Source: an uncultured Patescibacteria group bacterium (GTDB lineage: Bacteria > Patescibacteriota > JACMRA01). Taken from it: a stretch of 64,000 nt of DNA. A model generated the notes under the pieces. That model worked only from the letters and a program-made list of their open reading frames with translations, was not told where the DNA came from and searched no databases. Positions 1 through 8,874 of the stretch are shown here, one piece after another (position 1 is the first letter of the stretch; every line of letters starts with the position of its first letter). Both the position numbers and the translations under genes were made by a program. Location of the stretch: NCBI GenBank assembly GCA_938041505.1, contig CALITC010000006.1, forward strand, positions 45,153-109,152, in the 5' to 3' direction.

Positions 1-861
1 CATCCCCTGCTTGAATGTCCACGCTCTTGCTTCAACTTCTCCAGCAGTTAGGTAAGTGGCTAAATTAAGGGTAGAGTAACACTCTTGTATCATCTTATCC
101 AAACCAGTCTCCGCAGGCACTCCAAGCTCTACCCGCTCCTCTGAAGACATGTCTTGCAATTCTGACTCCAACTTCACATCCATTGCAAAATCACTTGTAA
201 AATCAATATTTTCTCCATCAGTAATAATGTTAGCTAGCTTCAGGATCGGCTTATCTGTGAGTAAGTTAAGACTCTTACGGAAAATCTTAAGTTCTTTGTC
301 AGCCTCCTCATCTCGGGGCACGGTATTGGCTGGATTACTGCTCTGCAGCTGCTGCAATATTTCTTGAGCAAGTACTATCTTCTGATCTGCCAGCTTGTCT
401 TTGCCGCCCTTAAGCTCCTTCTCAAGACGCGGCAAAGCTTTCTCAAGAGTAGCTTGATCTGCCAAAGTTAATTCCAAAATCAGAATATCAAAATCTTCTT
501 GCGGATCTACCCGATTCTCGACGTGCACAACATCATCATTCTTAAAGGCCCGAATCACCATCATAATCATATCCACTTCACGAATATGTGACAGGAATTT
601 ATTCCCTAGGCCAGCTCCAGAGTGTGCATCTTTGACCAGCCCCGCAATATCACGAAATTCAATCGCCGCATGTACCAGCTTCTGCGCATTGACTAGTTTA
701 CCCAAAGTATCCACCCGCTGATCAGGTACAGAAACAATCCCATCACTTGGCTCAATAGTGCAAAACGGGAAATTCTCCGCTGGCACAGAGCGCTTGGTTA
801 GTAAATTAAAAAGTGTAGATTTTCCTGCATTAGGCAGGCCAACAAGTCCAACTGAAAGCAT
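1..861 (-). CDS. ychF: Ribosome-binding ATPase YchF (3' part cut by window edge)
   Basis: Obg-family P-loop protein that binds ribosomes and prefers ATP to GTP. The first 287 residues are visible. The start is ATG at 861, giving MLSVGLVGLPNAGKSTLF with the P-loop GLPNAGKST at residues 7-15. It continues with a DIAG switch II motif (G3) and the family-typical LGNKFLSHIREVD. The central helical domain follows and the window ends at TYLTAGEVEARAWTF, just before the C-terminal TGS domain. The family is about 360 residues long, so about 75 are missing. The gene stands alone here, running off the left edge. Confidence 0.95.
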   Translation of the reverse strand, partial: MLSVGLVGLPNAGKSTLFNLLTKRSVPAENFPFCTIEPSDGIVSVPDQRVDTLGKLVNAQKLVHAAIEFRDIAGLVKDAHSGAGLGNKFLSHIREVDMIMMVIRAFKNDDVVHVENRVDPQEDFDILILELTLADQATLEKALPRLEKELKGGKDKLADQKIVLAQEILQQLQSSNPANTVPRDEEADKELKIFRKSLNLLTDKPILKLANIITDGENIDFTSDFAMDVKLESELQDMSSEERVELGVPAETGLDKMIQECYSTLNLATYLTAGEVEARAWTFKQGM

Positions 862-994
862 ATAAATATAGGTTGTTAATATGGCATAAGCTAAGGGTAT
901 AATTTGGTTTTAGTCAAAGCAAAATCAAGAATTACTTGCAATCAATATTTTTGTGTGCTAACTAATATATGAACTCACACACAGGTTTACAGCG

Positions 995-1216
995 ATGTTA
1001 CCAACTGTAGAAATTACATGCGATGACCCAAATATAAATATCAGTGGATTAACCAAAAGCAAAGATATAAGAATAATTTACTATTATATATCCAAAGGCT
1101 GTAAGGTATATATTAATATATTTGGAAGATACGCTGGACACATCTCACAATACGAAGCACCGCACACTCCAGAATATCTAAAAGAAAGATATTTACAACT
1201 AGTTTACGCAAAATAA
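995..1216 (+). CDS. Small hypothetical protein
   Basis: A 73-residue reading frame with an ATG start. No family is recognised. It is moderately hydrophobic with several Tyr and Ile and no clear membrane segment or signal peptide. It lies between ychF (divergent) and the tRNA promoter, with only a weak AGG upstream. It may be real or chance; nothing else occupies this interval. Confidence 0.3.
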   Translation: MLPTVEITCDDPNINISGLTKSKDIRIIYYYISKGCKVYINIFGRYAGHISQYEAPHTPEYLKERYLQLVYAK

Positions 1217-1294
1217 ATTTTGCAAATATTGGAGATTCTAACTGCAGCGACTATACTATGTAGGCGCTCTTTTTTATCAATTCCATAAGGAGTA

Positions 1295-1323
1295 TTGACA
1301 AAAATATCAAAACGAGGTCTTAT
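1295..1323 (+). promoter_or_regulatory. Putative sigma-70 promoter of tRNA(CAU)
   Basis: A perfect -35 box TTGACA (1295-1300) is followed after 17 bases by TCTTAT (1318-1323). The expected start point is near 1330, about 17 bases before the tRNA. The -10 is imperfect; the assignment rests on position and the exact -35. Confidence 0.5.
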
Positions 1324-1346
1324 TCAATGTGAAATTACCTAAAAAT

Positions 1347-1423
1347 GGCGAAGTAGCTCAGTTGGTTAGAGCGCAGGACTCATAAGCCTGAGGTCGAGGG
1401 TTCAATTCCCTCCTTCGCTACCA
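1347..1423 (+). tRNA. tRNA with CAU anticodon (elongator Met or Ile2)
   Basis: A 77-base cloverleaf. The acceptor strands GGCGAAG and CTTCGCT pair with a terminal G:U. The D stem is GCTC/GAGC, the anticodon loop CTCATAA carries CAT, the T stem is GAGGG/CCCTC with loop TTCAATT, and CCA is encoded. The anticodon stem lacks the three consecutive G:C pairs of initiator tRNA, so this is elongator tRNA-Met or the lysidine-modified tRNA-Ile2. The pair next to the anticodon loop (A:G) is mismatched. Confidence 0.93.
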
Positions 1424-1761
1424 TCGGTCAAAGACTTTCATGATTATGTTTTGAGCTTATAGCTCAAAAGCGTCATCATTACAGTCTTTGCCCTCACACC
1501 CCTCTCGATCTTAGATCGCCGGGGACCCCTACTTAGGTTAGCTCAAAAGCACAACTACACTAGTTCTTGCCCTCGTTACCCCACAAATTATCCCCAATCT
1601 GTGGGGCTCTCTTTATAGCTGCAATATTTCATCGGTTAATCTCTTTACCCTTCTCGATCAATAATCGCCATAGACCACCTTAACTATAATTCAGATTTCG
1701 CAAAAAAGAAGCCTGAACTATAATGGTACAGGCTCTCGAAGTAGCTCTTTAAGTTAGAAAA
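1424..1761. other. Noncoding interval with hairpins and a repeated C-rich motif
   Basis: No credible gene in about 340 bases. A 9-bp perfect hairpin with a 3-base loop (TTTTGAGCT/AGCTCAAAA) lies at 1449-1469. CCCCACA/TGTGGGG arms flank a 14-base loop at about 1580-1605. A 32-base motif occurs twice (1496-1527 and 1645-1676), sharing about 23 of 32 positions including CTCGATC and ATCGCC around a small hairpin. The first hairpin may help end the tRNA transcript, although it has no T-run. Confidence 0.5.
1496..1676. repeat. Two copies of a 32-base C-rich hairpin motif
   Basis: Copies at 1496-1527 and 1645-1676 share the pattern ACCCYTCTCGATC-loop-ATCGCC, ending in GACC. Each contains a short inverted repeat (CGATC/GATCG in the first, CGAT/ATCG in the second). 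A weaker relative may occur near 13644 (ACACCCCTCT...CGCC) and another inside the inverted-repeat element near 30459 (CCACCCTTCT...CGCC). The two local copies are clear; the distant ones are tentative. Confidence 0.4.
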
Positions 1762-2385
1762 TTAGCAGCAGAAATTGTATATTTCTTCTAACTCTTTTTC
1801 ACCTATGTTTGTCGGCCAACCAGAAGTAACTTGTTGTTCAATCAGGCCAATTTCTGACAGAGCTTGGAATAATACTTCCAGATTTCTGTACATTAAATAC
1901 ACCATAATATATTTGGGTGGACATACCAGGGTTGAATACTCCTTTGCCTTGGTATAAAAACCTGAAGGTAAGTCGATTACAGCTACTTTATTCGCCGTTT
2001 CTCTAACACCTACATGATTATACTTTATGCTTTTTCTGAAAACGAAGGTGTAAGGCTGATGCATAACTGGTGACAAAACCTTTTCATCTACATTAGACCC
2101 TATTTCATTAATCAAATCAGGTCTCCCTAGTAGTTTGTAACAACGCCGCCAGCTACTTGTCTCCCAGTCTTGCCAACACAAAGCGCGGAGATTCACTACA
2201 CCCTTGCCCATGCAAAGCCGGTATGGACTCAAGGCATAATCGGGATTATAAAAATCCAGACTAATTTTTGAGTTGTAATCGTGATCTAGAAAGCAATCGC
2301 TAGGAACAATCTTTCGCTCAATATAGTTGTATTCTACTTTATCAGCAAAAATATATGGTTTTATTTTTTTAATCGCAGTTTTCAT
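1762..2385 (-). CDS. Hypothetical protein, 207 residues
   Basis: Not recognised. The predicted protein is soluble and rich in Tyr, Trp and Cys, with no signal peptide or membrane span. The Lys-rich N-terminus starts at an ATG preceded by an A-rich leader. It lies downstream of rsmI on the same strand with a 91-base gap, so could be co-transcribed. The uninterrupted length and even amino-acid use make it a likely real gene. Confidence 0.6.
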   Translation of the reverse strand: MKTAIKKIKPYIFADKVEYNYIERKIVPSDCFLDHDYNSKISLDFYNPDYALSPYRLCMGKGVVNLRALCWQDWETSSWRRCYKLLGRPDLINEIGSNVDEKVLSPVMHQPYTFVFRKSIKYNHVGVRETANKVAVIDLPSGFYTKAKEYSTLVCPPKYIMVYLMYRNLEVLFQALSEIGLIEQQVTSGWPTNIGEKELEEIYNFCC

Positions 2386-2476
2386 TATTTAATTCAAAAA
2401 AAACAATTCTTTGAATATTACATATTAATACTATATTGTCAAACTAATATATTACCAGTCAATCAGCGATAATCAA

Positions 2477-3154
2477 CTATTTCTTATCAATCACTACCAC
2501 AAATTCTCCTTTTTCAGTTATAGATTCGGTATCGATAGAACCTAATTCACTCGAAATATATTCCTCGAATTGCTTAGATAATTCTCGTGCTATGAATATT
2601 TTCCTGGTAGGTTCCATAAGATCCTGGAGCTGAATCAAGGTTTTGCGAATTCGGTGGACAGATTCGTAAAAAACTATCGGAATTTCGGATTCACTTATTT
2701 TGTGCAAAAGTGTTTGTCGGCCTTTTTTGAGTGGTAAGAATCCGTGGAATGTAAAATCTTTACCCACTAAGCCACTGGCAACCACAGCTGGGACAAGTGC
2801 GTTCGCTCCTGGTAAAACAGAATACTCCAAACCTTTCTCTTGGAGCATCCGAACAATCTCGAACCCAGGATCACTCAGCCCAGGCGTACCGGCATCACTG
2901 ACCACAAGCACAGTCAGCTTGCCAGCGTTTCGCTCGTATAGATTCACAGCTTCTTCTATTTGGCGAAGATTAGTGCTTTGATTTCGTATAATATTAATAA
3001 ATCGCGGCTCATTCTTAATGAGCAGTTTATCAAACAACTTAGAAGTAAACCTTCCGTCCTCTACAAGCACAACATCAGCTTCTTCAAAAAGCCGAATTGC
3101 CCGTAACGTAATATCCTCCATATTCCCAATCGGCACTGGCACAAAATAAAACAT
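2477..3154 (-). CDS. rsmI: 16S rRNA (cytidine(1402)-2'-O)-methyltransferase RsmI
   Basis: Tetrapyrrole-methylase-fold enzyme that uses SAM to 2'-O-methylate C1402 in the decoding centre of 16S rRNA. The N-terminal VPIGNMEDITLRAIRLFEEA and following VEDGRFTSKL match the family signature (PIGN.. and the EDTR-like motif, here EDGR). SDAGTPGLSDPG at about residues 85-96 and the central YESVHR and ARELSKQFEE motifs are typical. At 225 residues it is shorter than E. coli RsmI (about 286) and lacks most of the C-terminal domain, which is common in reduced genomes. It starts at ATG 3154. Confidence 0.93.
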   Translation of the reverse strand: MFYFVPVPIGNMEDITLRAIRLFEEADVVLVEDGRFTSKLFDKLLIKNEPRFINIIRNQSTNLRQIEEAVNLYERNAGKLTVLVVSDAGTPGLSDPGFEIVRMLQEKGLEYSVLPGANALVPAVVASGLVGKDFTFHGFLPLKKGRQTLLHKISESEIPIVFYESVHRIRKTLIQLQDLMEPTRKIFIARELSKQFEEYISSELGSIDTESITEKGEFVVVIDKK

Positions 3155-3238
3155 GATTACCTATTAGCATCAATGCAATTTTTTGTAAAAAGAATACTCA
3201 TCAGATATAAATCAATAGCAAAAACTATTCTACAATAT

Positions 3239-3265
3239 TTGACATTTATAAAAAAATGATATAAT
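3239..3265 (+). promoter_or_regulatory. Putative promoter of the small exported-protein gene
   Basis: TTGACA at 3239-3244 and TATAAT at 3260-3265 are both perfect, but only 15 bases apart. They precede the frameshifted gene at 3304. The short spacer would reduce strength; both boxes being exact argues for function. Confidence 0.5.
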
Positions 3266-3303
3266 TATAGTAATAAATACTAGGTGTAATTATAATAAGA
3301 ATC

Positions 3304-3628
3304 ATGAAAAATAGAGCTGTCAATGAAAAAACAAAACCTAATAAAATTCTATTATATATGGGAGGAATATGTATTGTAGGGGTATCAGTCTTCACCATCT
3401 TTTTAATTATAGCACCATCTTTTGTTTCCGATAATAAGTTAATATCTGAAATAGAAAAGTTTGGTTACAGTAACATAGCCATTCAACACAAAAGTCTAGC
3501 AGGAGCTCTTCTAGATTGTTACGGAGCTGGAGTATTTTAAAGGAAGTCTGCGTGGACAAGAGGTTAACTTGACTGCCTGTAAAGATATACTACCAGGTGA
3601 CAAAACCATGTCTATTGGATCAAGATAG
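3304..3628 (+). pseudogene. Small membrane-anchored protein, frame broken at a T run
   Basis: Frame 1 gives 78 residues (MKNRAVNEKTKPNK, then one membrane span at about residues 15-35, then an external region ending DCYGAGVF) and stops at TAA 3538. Skipping one T of the preceding TTTT run continues the frame as KGSLRGQEVNLTACKDILPG and stops at TAG 3626. The continued part has Cys and Gly-rich turns similar in style to the part before the break, and the terminator at 3670 lies just after the second stop. A one-base indel (mutation or sequencing error) is the simplest reading; +1 frameshifting is less likely. Confidence 0.55.
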
Positions 3629-3669
3629 GTCATTTACTTTTATAAAAAATATCTAAAAATCACTAATCA

Positions 3670-3701
3670 AGCATCTTGCTCATATGCAAGATGCTTTTTT
3701 T
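3670..3701 (+). terminator. Intrinsic terminator
   Basis: Perfect 10-bp stem AGCATCTTGC/GCAAGATGCT, loop TCATAT, followed by a run of seven T. It closes the transcription unit that starts at the 3239 promoter. Confidence 0.9.
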
Positions 3702-3779
3702 AAGCAATATTCACTAAAGGAATCTTTGACAACCCATAAAATATCTGATAGCTTATGCCCACTACGTACTTCGTTATAA

Positions 3780-4328
3780 ATGATGAGAAAAATTGAATTC
3801 ACTAATCTCAAAACTTCCGAACATTTATTGCTGTGGAATGTGTTACTACAAAAATATCACCTCCCCAAGCCAAGGTACAGCCTCAATAACCATTCGCAAG
3901 TGTTGTTAAGATCGCTATACCAAGAATTTGACCTCTGGGATAGGTACAAATCAACCAGTACTCACCTGCAAAAGATAAACAACGCTATCTGCACAAAAGA
4001 AAAGAGAAAGGGTAAGACTACCTGCCTTATCGAAATTCCGAATATTTTTCGGATCACTCTGATTGCAAAAAGAAGAGATACAACTCTCTCAATAGAACTA
4101 GGAAACAATCTTGTTTTGGACGCAGAGAACGCAGGATTCATTAATAGCCTACGTCTATCAGCTTATCAATCTGAATATATAGACGAGGTAACAAAGCTTA
4201 CAATACAAAAACTAATAAGTGGAGAAAAGATTATAAGCATGGATACTAATCCAATCGCAAGCAACGAGTCAATTAACGCCTCTGATCCAAATCAATATAC
4301 ATATAATGCAACATGGGATTACGAATAA
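3780..4328 (+). CDS. Hypothetical protein, 182 residues
   Basis: Not recognised. The predicted product is soluble and basic, with a central KEKRKGKTTCL stretch followed by a beta-rich segment. The C-terminal 30 residues are Asn/Ser-rich and probably disordered. No signal peptide. It is convergent with the AlbA_2 gene at 4398. Which of the two adjacent start methionines is used is not clear. Confidence 0.5.
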   Translation: MMRKIEFTNLKTSEHLLLWNVLLQKYHLPKPRYSLNNHSQVLLRSLYQEFDLWDRYKSTSTHLQKINNAICTKEKRKGKTTCLIEIPNIFRITLIAKRRDTTLSIELGNNLVLDAENAGFINSLRLSAYQSEYIDEVTKLTIQKLISGEKIISMDTNPIASNESINASDPNQYTYNATWDYE

Positions 4329-4397
4329 GTAACCTAATCAAAAAACACAAGTCTCTTCAATTTTATAAGGAAGAGCTTTATTTTTTCCGATTTACAC

Positions 4398-5558
4398 CTA
4401 AGTTACACTCACCCACTCTCCAGCTTCGTTGTAATTCATGGAACGCGGCCAACCGGCGGCATTCCACACAGCATAGAAAGCTGGTTTCAGCATTTGTTTC
4501 AGGTTAAGACCATAATCTTCGAGCAGCACCTCAGGGACGATTAAGCCCGAGCGATCGATTGGCTGACTGTCATACCAATGAAAATCTGAAACCTTGCCCA
4601 TATAAGCCCCTTTGACGTCGAGCATACTCAACATAATCAAGAACGGAGGTTCAATCTGGTGATGCCTCATAAAGCTAAACATATCCTCAATCTGCTCCAC
4701 AACTTCGCGCTCATATTCAGGATTAATAAACGCTTTTCCTTTCTTGAAACTTAAAAAATTACTTTCCACAATTTCCACAGCACCACTCCGAAAAACTTGA
4801 GCGTATGCAGAATCCGAATACATTAAGAACCCATCAAAATTAAACCGTTGATGTAACACCGAATCCCCAAAAACTTGACTCGGCAAAAATTCTGAATTTT
4901 GAAACTGTGAAATATCTACCTGTAGCGCTGGGTTATTGATCGACAGCGGCGTGATATGAATTACAAGCTTAGAAGATTCTTTCATCTCGGCCGGAACTTC
5001 TCCTGAGACCAAAGCCCCAAGTCTTTGCAGTCGAAAATCCCGAATATAGTCAAAATTCTGCTGCGATAAAGAAAACGCCACTCGGATCTCAGAAGCATCT
5101 AGTGGGTGCTTACCATAACTATTCCGCGAGAAGAACTTCCCATAGCTTTGGTAGCCAACCATGTGCGGCGAAGACCAGCTCCGGGGTACCCGGACAATCA
5201 CCACATACCGATCTTTTTTGACTTCGATCGCCCGAATCTGTACCCCATATATTCGCGGGTCAATCCCATCTCTGATCATGTGTTCGTATTTGAGCAAATG
5301 AGTCTCAACATCTTTGATCTTCATCCCCACGATTCTGGATGGAACCCCGCGATTCTCTACCACACCATAGATCAGATCTCCCCCAGAAGCATTGGCAAAC
5401 GAAGAAACATCAGCGAGAAATTCTTTCTTACTTCGATCGTTATCCTCCGGTAAACACCGCTTGTAATCGATATTTTTACTTTCACGGACTTGATTGGCCA
5501 CCAACTCATTAATATCTTTGATACTAATCAAATCCAAACTTTTTTGATATAATGCCAT
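4398..5558 (-). CDS. AlbA_2 (Schlafen-like) domain protein
   Basis: The N-terminal 150 residues match the AlbA_2 / divergent AAA-4 domain: ESKNIDYKRCLP, then FLADVSSFANASGGDLIYGV with the Asn-Ala-x-Gly-Gly loop, then IDPRIYGVQIR and VVIVRVPRSWSSPHMV. In this family the domain is linked to nucleic-acid binding or nuclease-like roles, often in regulators or defence proteins. The C-terminal 230 residues are not assigned. It starts 5 bases after the end of xseA, so the two are almost certainly one operon, which hints at a DNA-repair or surveillance role (inference). Confidence 0.8.
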   Translation of the reverse strand: MALYQKSLDLISIKDINELVANQVRESKNIDYKRCLPEDNDRSKKEFLADVSSFANASGGDLIYGVVENRGVPSRIVGMKIKDVETHLLKYEHMIRDGIDPRIYGVQIRAIEVKKDRYVVIVRVPRSWSSPHMVGYQSYGKFFSRNSYGKHPLDASEIRVAFSLSQQNFDYIRDFRLQRLGALVSGEVPAEMKESSKLVIHITPLSINNPALQVDISQFQNSEFLPSQVFGDSVLHQRFNFDGFLMYSDSAYAQVFRSGAVEIVESNFLSFKKGKAFINPEYEREVVEQIEDMFSFMRHHQIEPPFLIMLSMLDVKGAYMGKVSDFHWYDSQPIDRSGLIVPEVLLEDYGLNLKQMLKPAFYAVWNAAGWPRSMNYNEAGEWVSVT

Positions 5559-5563
5559 ATAAT

Positions 5564-7237
5564 TTAGGTATTTACTTCCAGTGTACCATCATAAAACGAC
5601 AGTTGCAAATTACCAGGACTCACCACATCTTTTTTACGAGTGATTACCTTACCGTTAGCTTCTACCATAGCATACCCATTCTTAAGGATATTCCTAGGGT
5701 GAATCGATTGAATGGTCGTAATATTAAGTAGAAATTCTTGCTTTTTTTGAGCCAAATTCTGCTGTATAAGCTGATAGATTGTGTGGGTCAGGTTAGAATT
5801 CTGAATAAGTAAGTTATCCACACCACGCTGGTATATTGGATATAGATATTTGATCTCTTCTAGTGATCGTTTGGATAGCTCTATGTCTTGTATCACAAGC
5901 CTATAACACTGCTGTGCCAAATCCTGAGTCTGATGCTTCGCTGAGCCAATCAAAGCATAAACACTTTGGTTAACCGACTGAATGGTCTGCCGAGCCTGCA
6001 ACACCCTCTGCGCAAAATATTCCCGAATAACAGCCACCATTCGCTCATTATACACCCGGTACTGCTGAACTTTTTCTAGCAGTCGAGCGTGAATTGCCGA
6101 AACCGTTCGATCCTTTTGTGCTGCAACATCACTACTACTATAAGACACAAGCTCAGCGGCCTGACTCGGCGTAGAAGCCCGCATATCGGCTACCAATTCT
6201 GCCAGTGTCACATCTCGCTCATGACCAATTGCCACAATCACTGGACGCGAAATCCCGTGCACCGCGCGAACCACCGGCTCAGAATTAAACACGATCAGAT
6301 CCTCTTTGCTTCCACCACCGCGAGTAATGACCACGGTATCAATAGCATGATCGACAATTACCTCCTCAGCCTGCTTGAGACGAGCCAAAATCTCCGACTC
6401 CGCCCCAACCCCTTGCGTCTTGATCGGTAAGTGATACACCGTCATTCCGCCGCGCCGGCGCCCAAGCACCTTCGTAAAATCTGTAATCGCCGCACTTGAA
6501 GAACTTGCGAGCAGCAATATATTATTCGGTAACATTGCCGGCTTCCGCTTACGTGACTCATCAAGCAAACCTTCTTTGTCCAGCTTCTCCTGTAATAATT
6601 TGAGATTCCGGAGCAACTCCCCTTCACCAGTCAGTTGGATCGACTTCACATCAAAAAGCAACCTCGAATACTTATCGAGCACAAACTTCCCAGAAATCCG
6701 GACCTGCAACCCTTCATTCAAAGGAAATCCGGACCGAAAAATCACATTCTGGAACGCCCGGCAATTGAGCGTCGCCTCGCTCTCCGCATCCTTCACCGTG
6801 AAGTAATACATCTGATAATAATTCTTAGCCTCCGAGATTTCCGCCTCAATCACATACTCCTTCTCACCCAGCACATGCTTGATCTGCACTAGAGCTTCCT
6901 TAACGGTAAATACCTGCGAGCTAAAATCTGTAAAATCCCCGGACTTGCGCCGCTCAATCGCATCCATCGCCGACTCAATCGCCACAAACGCCTTCCTATC
7001 TCCTTCCTTAGATTTCCACTGCTCCAAAAATGCCAAATCTGACTCCGTCCCCAGCATCCGAAAAGCCTCCACAACCTTCCGCCGCACCGCGACCGACTTA
7101 TGTGTAGAGAGCGCCCGAAGCTCCGACAAACTATCCGATTTCTTCTGAGTAATCACCCATGAGACAACATTCGAGACCTCCCCGGCTTTCATATCGGGAG
7201 TAAACAAAGATTGAGATTCTTCAAGTAAAGATTGCAT
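5564..7237 (-). CDS. xseA: Exodeoxyribonuclease VII large subunit with N-terminal HEAT-like extension
   Basis: Degrades single-stranded DNA to oligonucleotides in repair, normally with many copies of XseB. Residues 1-100 are an extra helical region resembling HEAT repeats (LSTHKSVAVRRKVVEAFRML, then LAFLEQW). The OB fold spans about 108-205. The catalytic domain has RGGGSKEDL (306-314), GHERD (338-342) and ASTPSQAAE (354-362). A long coiled-coil region follows, then the C-terminal NGYAMVEANGKVI segment. At 557 residues it is about 100 longer than usual because of the extension. No xseB is visible nearby. Confidence 0.93.
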   Translation of the reverse strand: MQSLLEESQSLFTPDMKAGEVSNVVSWVITQKKSDSLSELRALSTHKSVAVRRKVVEAFRMLGTESDLAFLEQWKSKEGDRKAFVAIESAMDAIERRKSGDFTDFSSQVFTVKEALVQIKHVLGEKEYVIEAEISEAKNYYQMYYFTVKDAESEATLNCRAFQNVIFRSGFPLNEGLQVRISGKFVLDKYSRLLFDVKSIQLTGEGELLRNLKLLQEKLDKEGLLDESRKRKPAMLPNNILLLASSSSAAITDFTKVLGRRRGGMTVYHLPIKTQGVGAESEILARLKQAEEVIVDHAIDTVVITRGGGSKEDLIVFNSEPVVRAVHGISRPVIVAIGHERDVTLAELVADMRASTPSQAAELVSYSSSDVAAQKDRTVSAIHARLLEKVQQYRVYNERMVAVIREYFAQRVLQARQTIQSVNQSVYALIGSAKHQTQDLAQQCYRLVIQDIELSKRSLEEIKYLYPIYQRGVDNLLIQNSNLTHTIYQLIQQNLAQKKQEFLLNITTIQSIHPRNILKNGYAMVEANGKVITRKKDVVSPGNLQLSFYDGTLEVNT

Positions 7238-7288
7238 AAGCTAAAGGCTGCCCAAAAAAATATATTTTGTCTATTTATTGAATAACAC

Positions 7289-8200
7289 TTATATAAAATC
7301 AATCCACTGCTTCTGTGAGTCGATATAGTGAGTATAAACCTTTGGAATTATAGAATTTGGAAAAATTCCTGGCCAATGGCGATTTGTGATTGTTGTATAG
7401 TTATCAGATAAAGTTGCAGTGAAATACTTTGATACCGACTTCAATCTACTATCATGAATCGGTAAGAATTTACATATCCTACTTAAAGATGAGCCCAACG
7501 GGCTAAAAGGCAGTGCATCCAAATGCTGAATACCATAACCGGTCAAAGGTTGGGGAATGAGTGAGTGATTTTTACTTGATTTATCATAATTAAAAGTGAA
7601 GGGCAGCTTAAAACTAAACCAGGAAGGAAGATCATTGACGCCCAAAATATCGATATATTCAAAAGGGTGCTCTATTAGACTTTCAACATTTTTTAATGCG
7701 TTATTGATATTCAAAATGGGTTTAGATTTAGCTTTTTTCCATGAATGAGTATGGCACAATACGCCAAAGATGATTGGGTGAAAAATATACTCTAAAAGAT
7801 CCACAGGAACTGGTTTATACATACTTCTAATTTCCTTGGCAGTTACTGCTGACTTCGTTAAATGTTCTGATTTTAAAGAATTCTTGCATTCAAACACTGC
7901 AAAAACACCTTCTAGAAAATATAATTTTTTATTTATTAGATAATTCGGATAATAAGGTTTCAGAACTAAAATATCCAATTGAGGACTTGTATCACCTTTG
8001 TCATTGATAAGTCGACCTTTTGTTACTATTTTATAATCCGATGGTAACCAATTCCTTAGTATTTCTGCCCAGTTTTCCTCCCCTTGGTCACCTGCTGTTG
8101 CTGGATCTTCAATAGTTCTTTGTTTAATCCTAGCATATTCACTTACCAGGAAATTAGTTTGCTGGCTCATAAATACATGCATATCGTTGTTATTGTTCAT
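7289..8200 (-). CDS. DUF6602-type nuclease-like protein
   Basis: A 303-residue protein from ATG 8200. The open frame extends to 8512, but that part runs under the GNAT gene and is hydrophobic shadow sequence. After an N-terminal helix, QGEENWAEILRNWLPSDYKI is followed by GRLINDKGDTSPQLDILVL and GVFAVFECKNSL. The D-x-D...E-x-K arrangement resembles a PD-(D/E)XK nuclease core, as in DUF6602. Such proteins often occur in mobile or defence contexts. The function here is inferred from the fold signature only. Confidence 0.7.
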   Translation of the reverse strand: MNNNNDMHVFMSQQTNFLVSEYARIKQRTIEDPATAGDQGEENWAEILRNWLPSDYKIVTKGRLINDKGDTSPQLDILVLKPYYPNYLINKKLYFLEGVFAVFECKNSLKSEHLTKSAVTAKEIRSMYKPVPVDLLEYIFHPIIFGVLCHTHSWKKAKSKPILNINNALKNVESLIEHPFEYIDILGVNDLPSWFSFKLPFTFNYDKSSKNHSLIPQPLTGYGIQHLDALPFSPLGSSLSRICKFLPIHDSRLKSVSKYFTATLSDNYTTITNRHWPGIFPNSIIPKVYTHYIDSQKQWIDFI

Positions 8201-8294
8201 TCCATAATTTAGTATGGTAATACTACTTGTACAAATCAACCAAGTCAATAAAACATTACACTTATTGCGCAATAGCTTAATGAGACTAAATATT

Positions 8295-8792
8295 ATGACC
8301 GCAGCTAAAAATATCCACACCAATAGAACAATTCTGAGACCTGTAAACACATCTGATACTAACTTCATTCTCCAAGCCAATACTGGAAATGTCCGAAAAT
8401 ACTTCATACCGTTTGACAATGCGACCTCTGTAAAAGACTGGATAGCAGAGAATATTTGCAAAATGAAAAAGAGGGAGAAATTAGAGATGATAATTGAGAA
8501 CGAGCGAACCAAAGAAAAAATAGGTATGGTCGCCTTGGATAGTCTTCAAGATAAAGGAAAAATAATACCTCGCATTTGGATTGCTCAACCACACCAAGGC
8601 AAAGGTTATGCCAAAGAATGCCTGGCAGAATTCATAGCTTACTTGCAATCCCTGCCCGGATTCGAGAACAAAAGAATAGAATACGAAGTGGACATAGATA
8701 ATCTAGCCAGTATTCAGCTCGCAAAATCTCTAGGATTAACCAAGATATGCACCAAAGAAGATAATGCTGGGCAATACTATGTATATAGTTGA
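8295..8792 (+). CDS. GNAT family N-acetyltransferase
   Basis: RimJ/RimL-like acetyltransferase. It starts NIHTNRTILRPVNTSDTNFI, which is the usual TxRLxLRP opening. The acetyl-CoA loop is seen in IAQPHQGKGYAKECLAEFI (QGKGYA), and the C-terminal motif in NLASIQLAKSLGL. The 165-residue length from ATG 8295 is normal for the family. An upstream in-frame ATG at 8214 would add 27 non-homologous residues overlapping the divergent gene and is rejected. The substrate is unknown. Confidence 0.85.
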   Translation: MTAAKNIHTNRTILRPVNTSDTNFILQANTGNVRKYFIPFDNATSVKDWIAENICKMKKREKLEMIIENERTKEKIGMVALDSLQDKGKIIPRIWIAQPHQGKGYAKECLAEFIAYLQSLPGFENKRIEYEVDIDNLASIQLAKSLGLTKICTKEDNAGQYYVYS

Positions 8793-8795
8793 AAC

Positions 8796-8822
8796 ACATT
8801 CAGAAAAATTCACACTGAATGT
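8796..8822 (+). terminator. Hairpin after the GNAT gene
   Basis: Perfect 8-bp arms ACATTCAG/CTGAATGT around an 11-base loop, directly after the stop codon. There is no strong T run, so it may act as a weak terminator or an RNA-end stabiliser. Confidence 0.4.
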
Positions 8823-8874
8823 TGTTACCTAATAATTTTTGCTTGTTGTAAATTGTGCTAGAATAATATATAAC

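Noticed and set aside
3535..3541. Programmed +1 frameshift at TTT-TAA
   Set aside because: No stimulatory element was recognised and three other accessory genes break at T runs, so an indel is the simpler reading.
8201..8512. N-terminal extension of the DUF6602 protein
   Set aside because: It runs antisense under the GNAT gene, is almost wholly hydrophobic without a sensible topology, and the family begins near the ATG at 8200.
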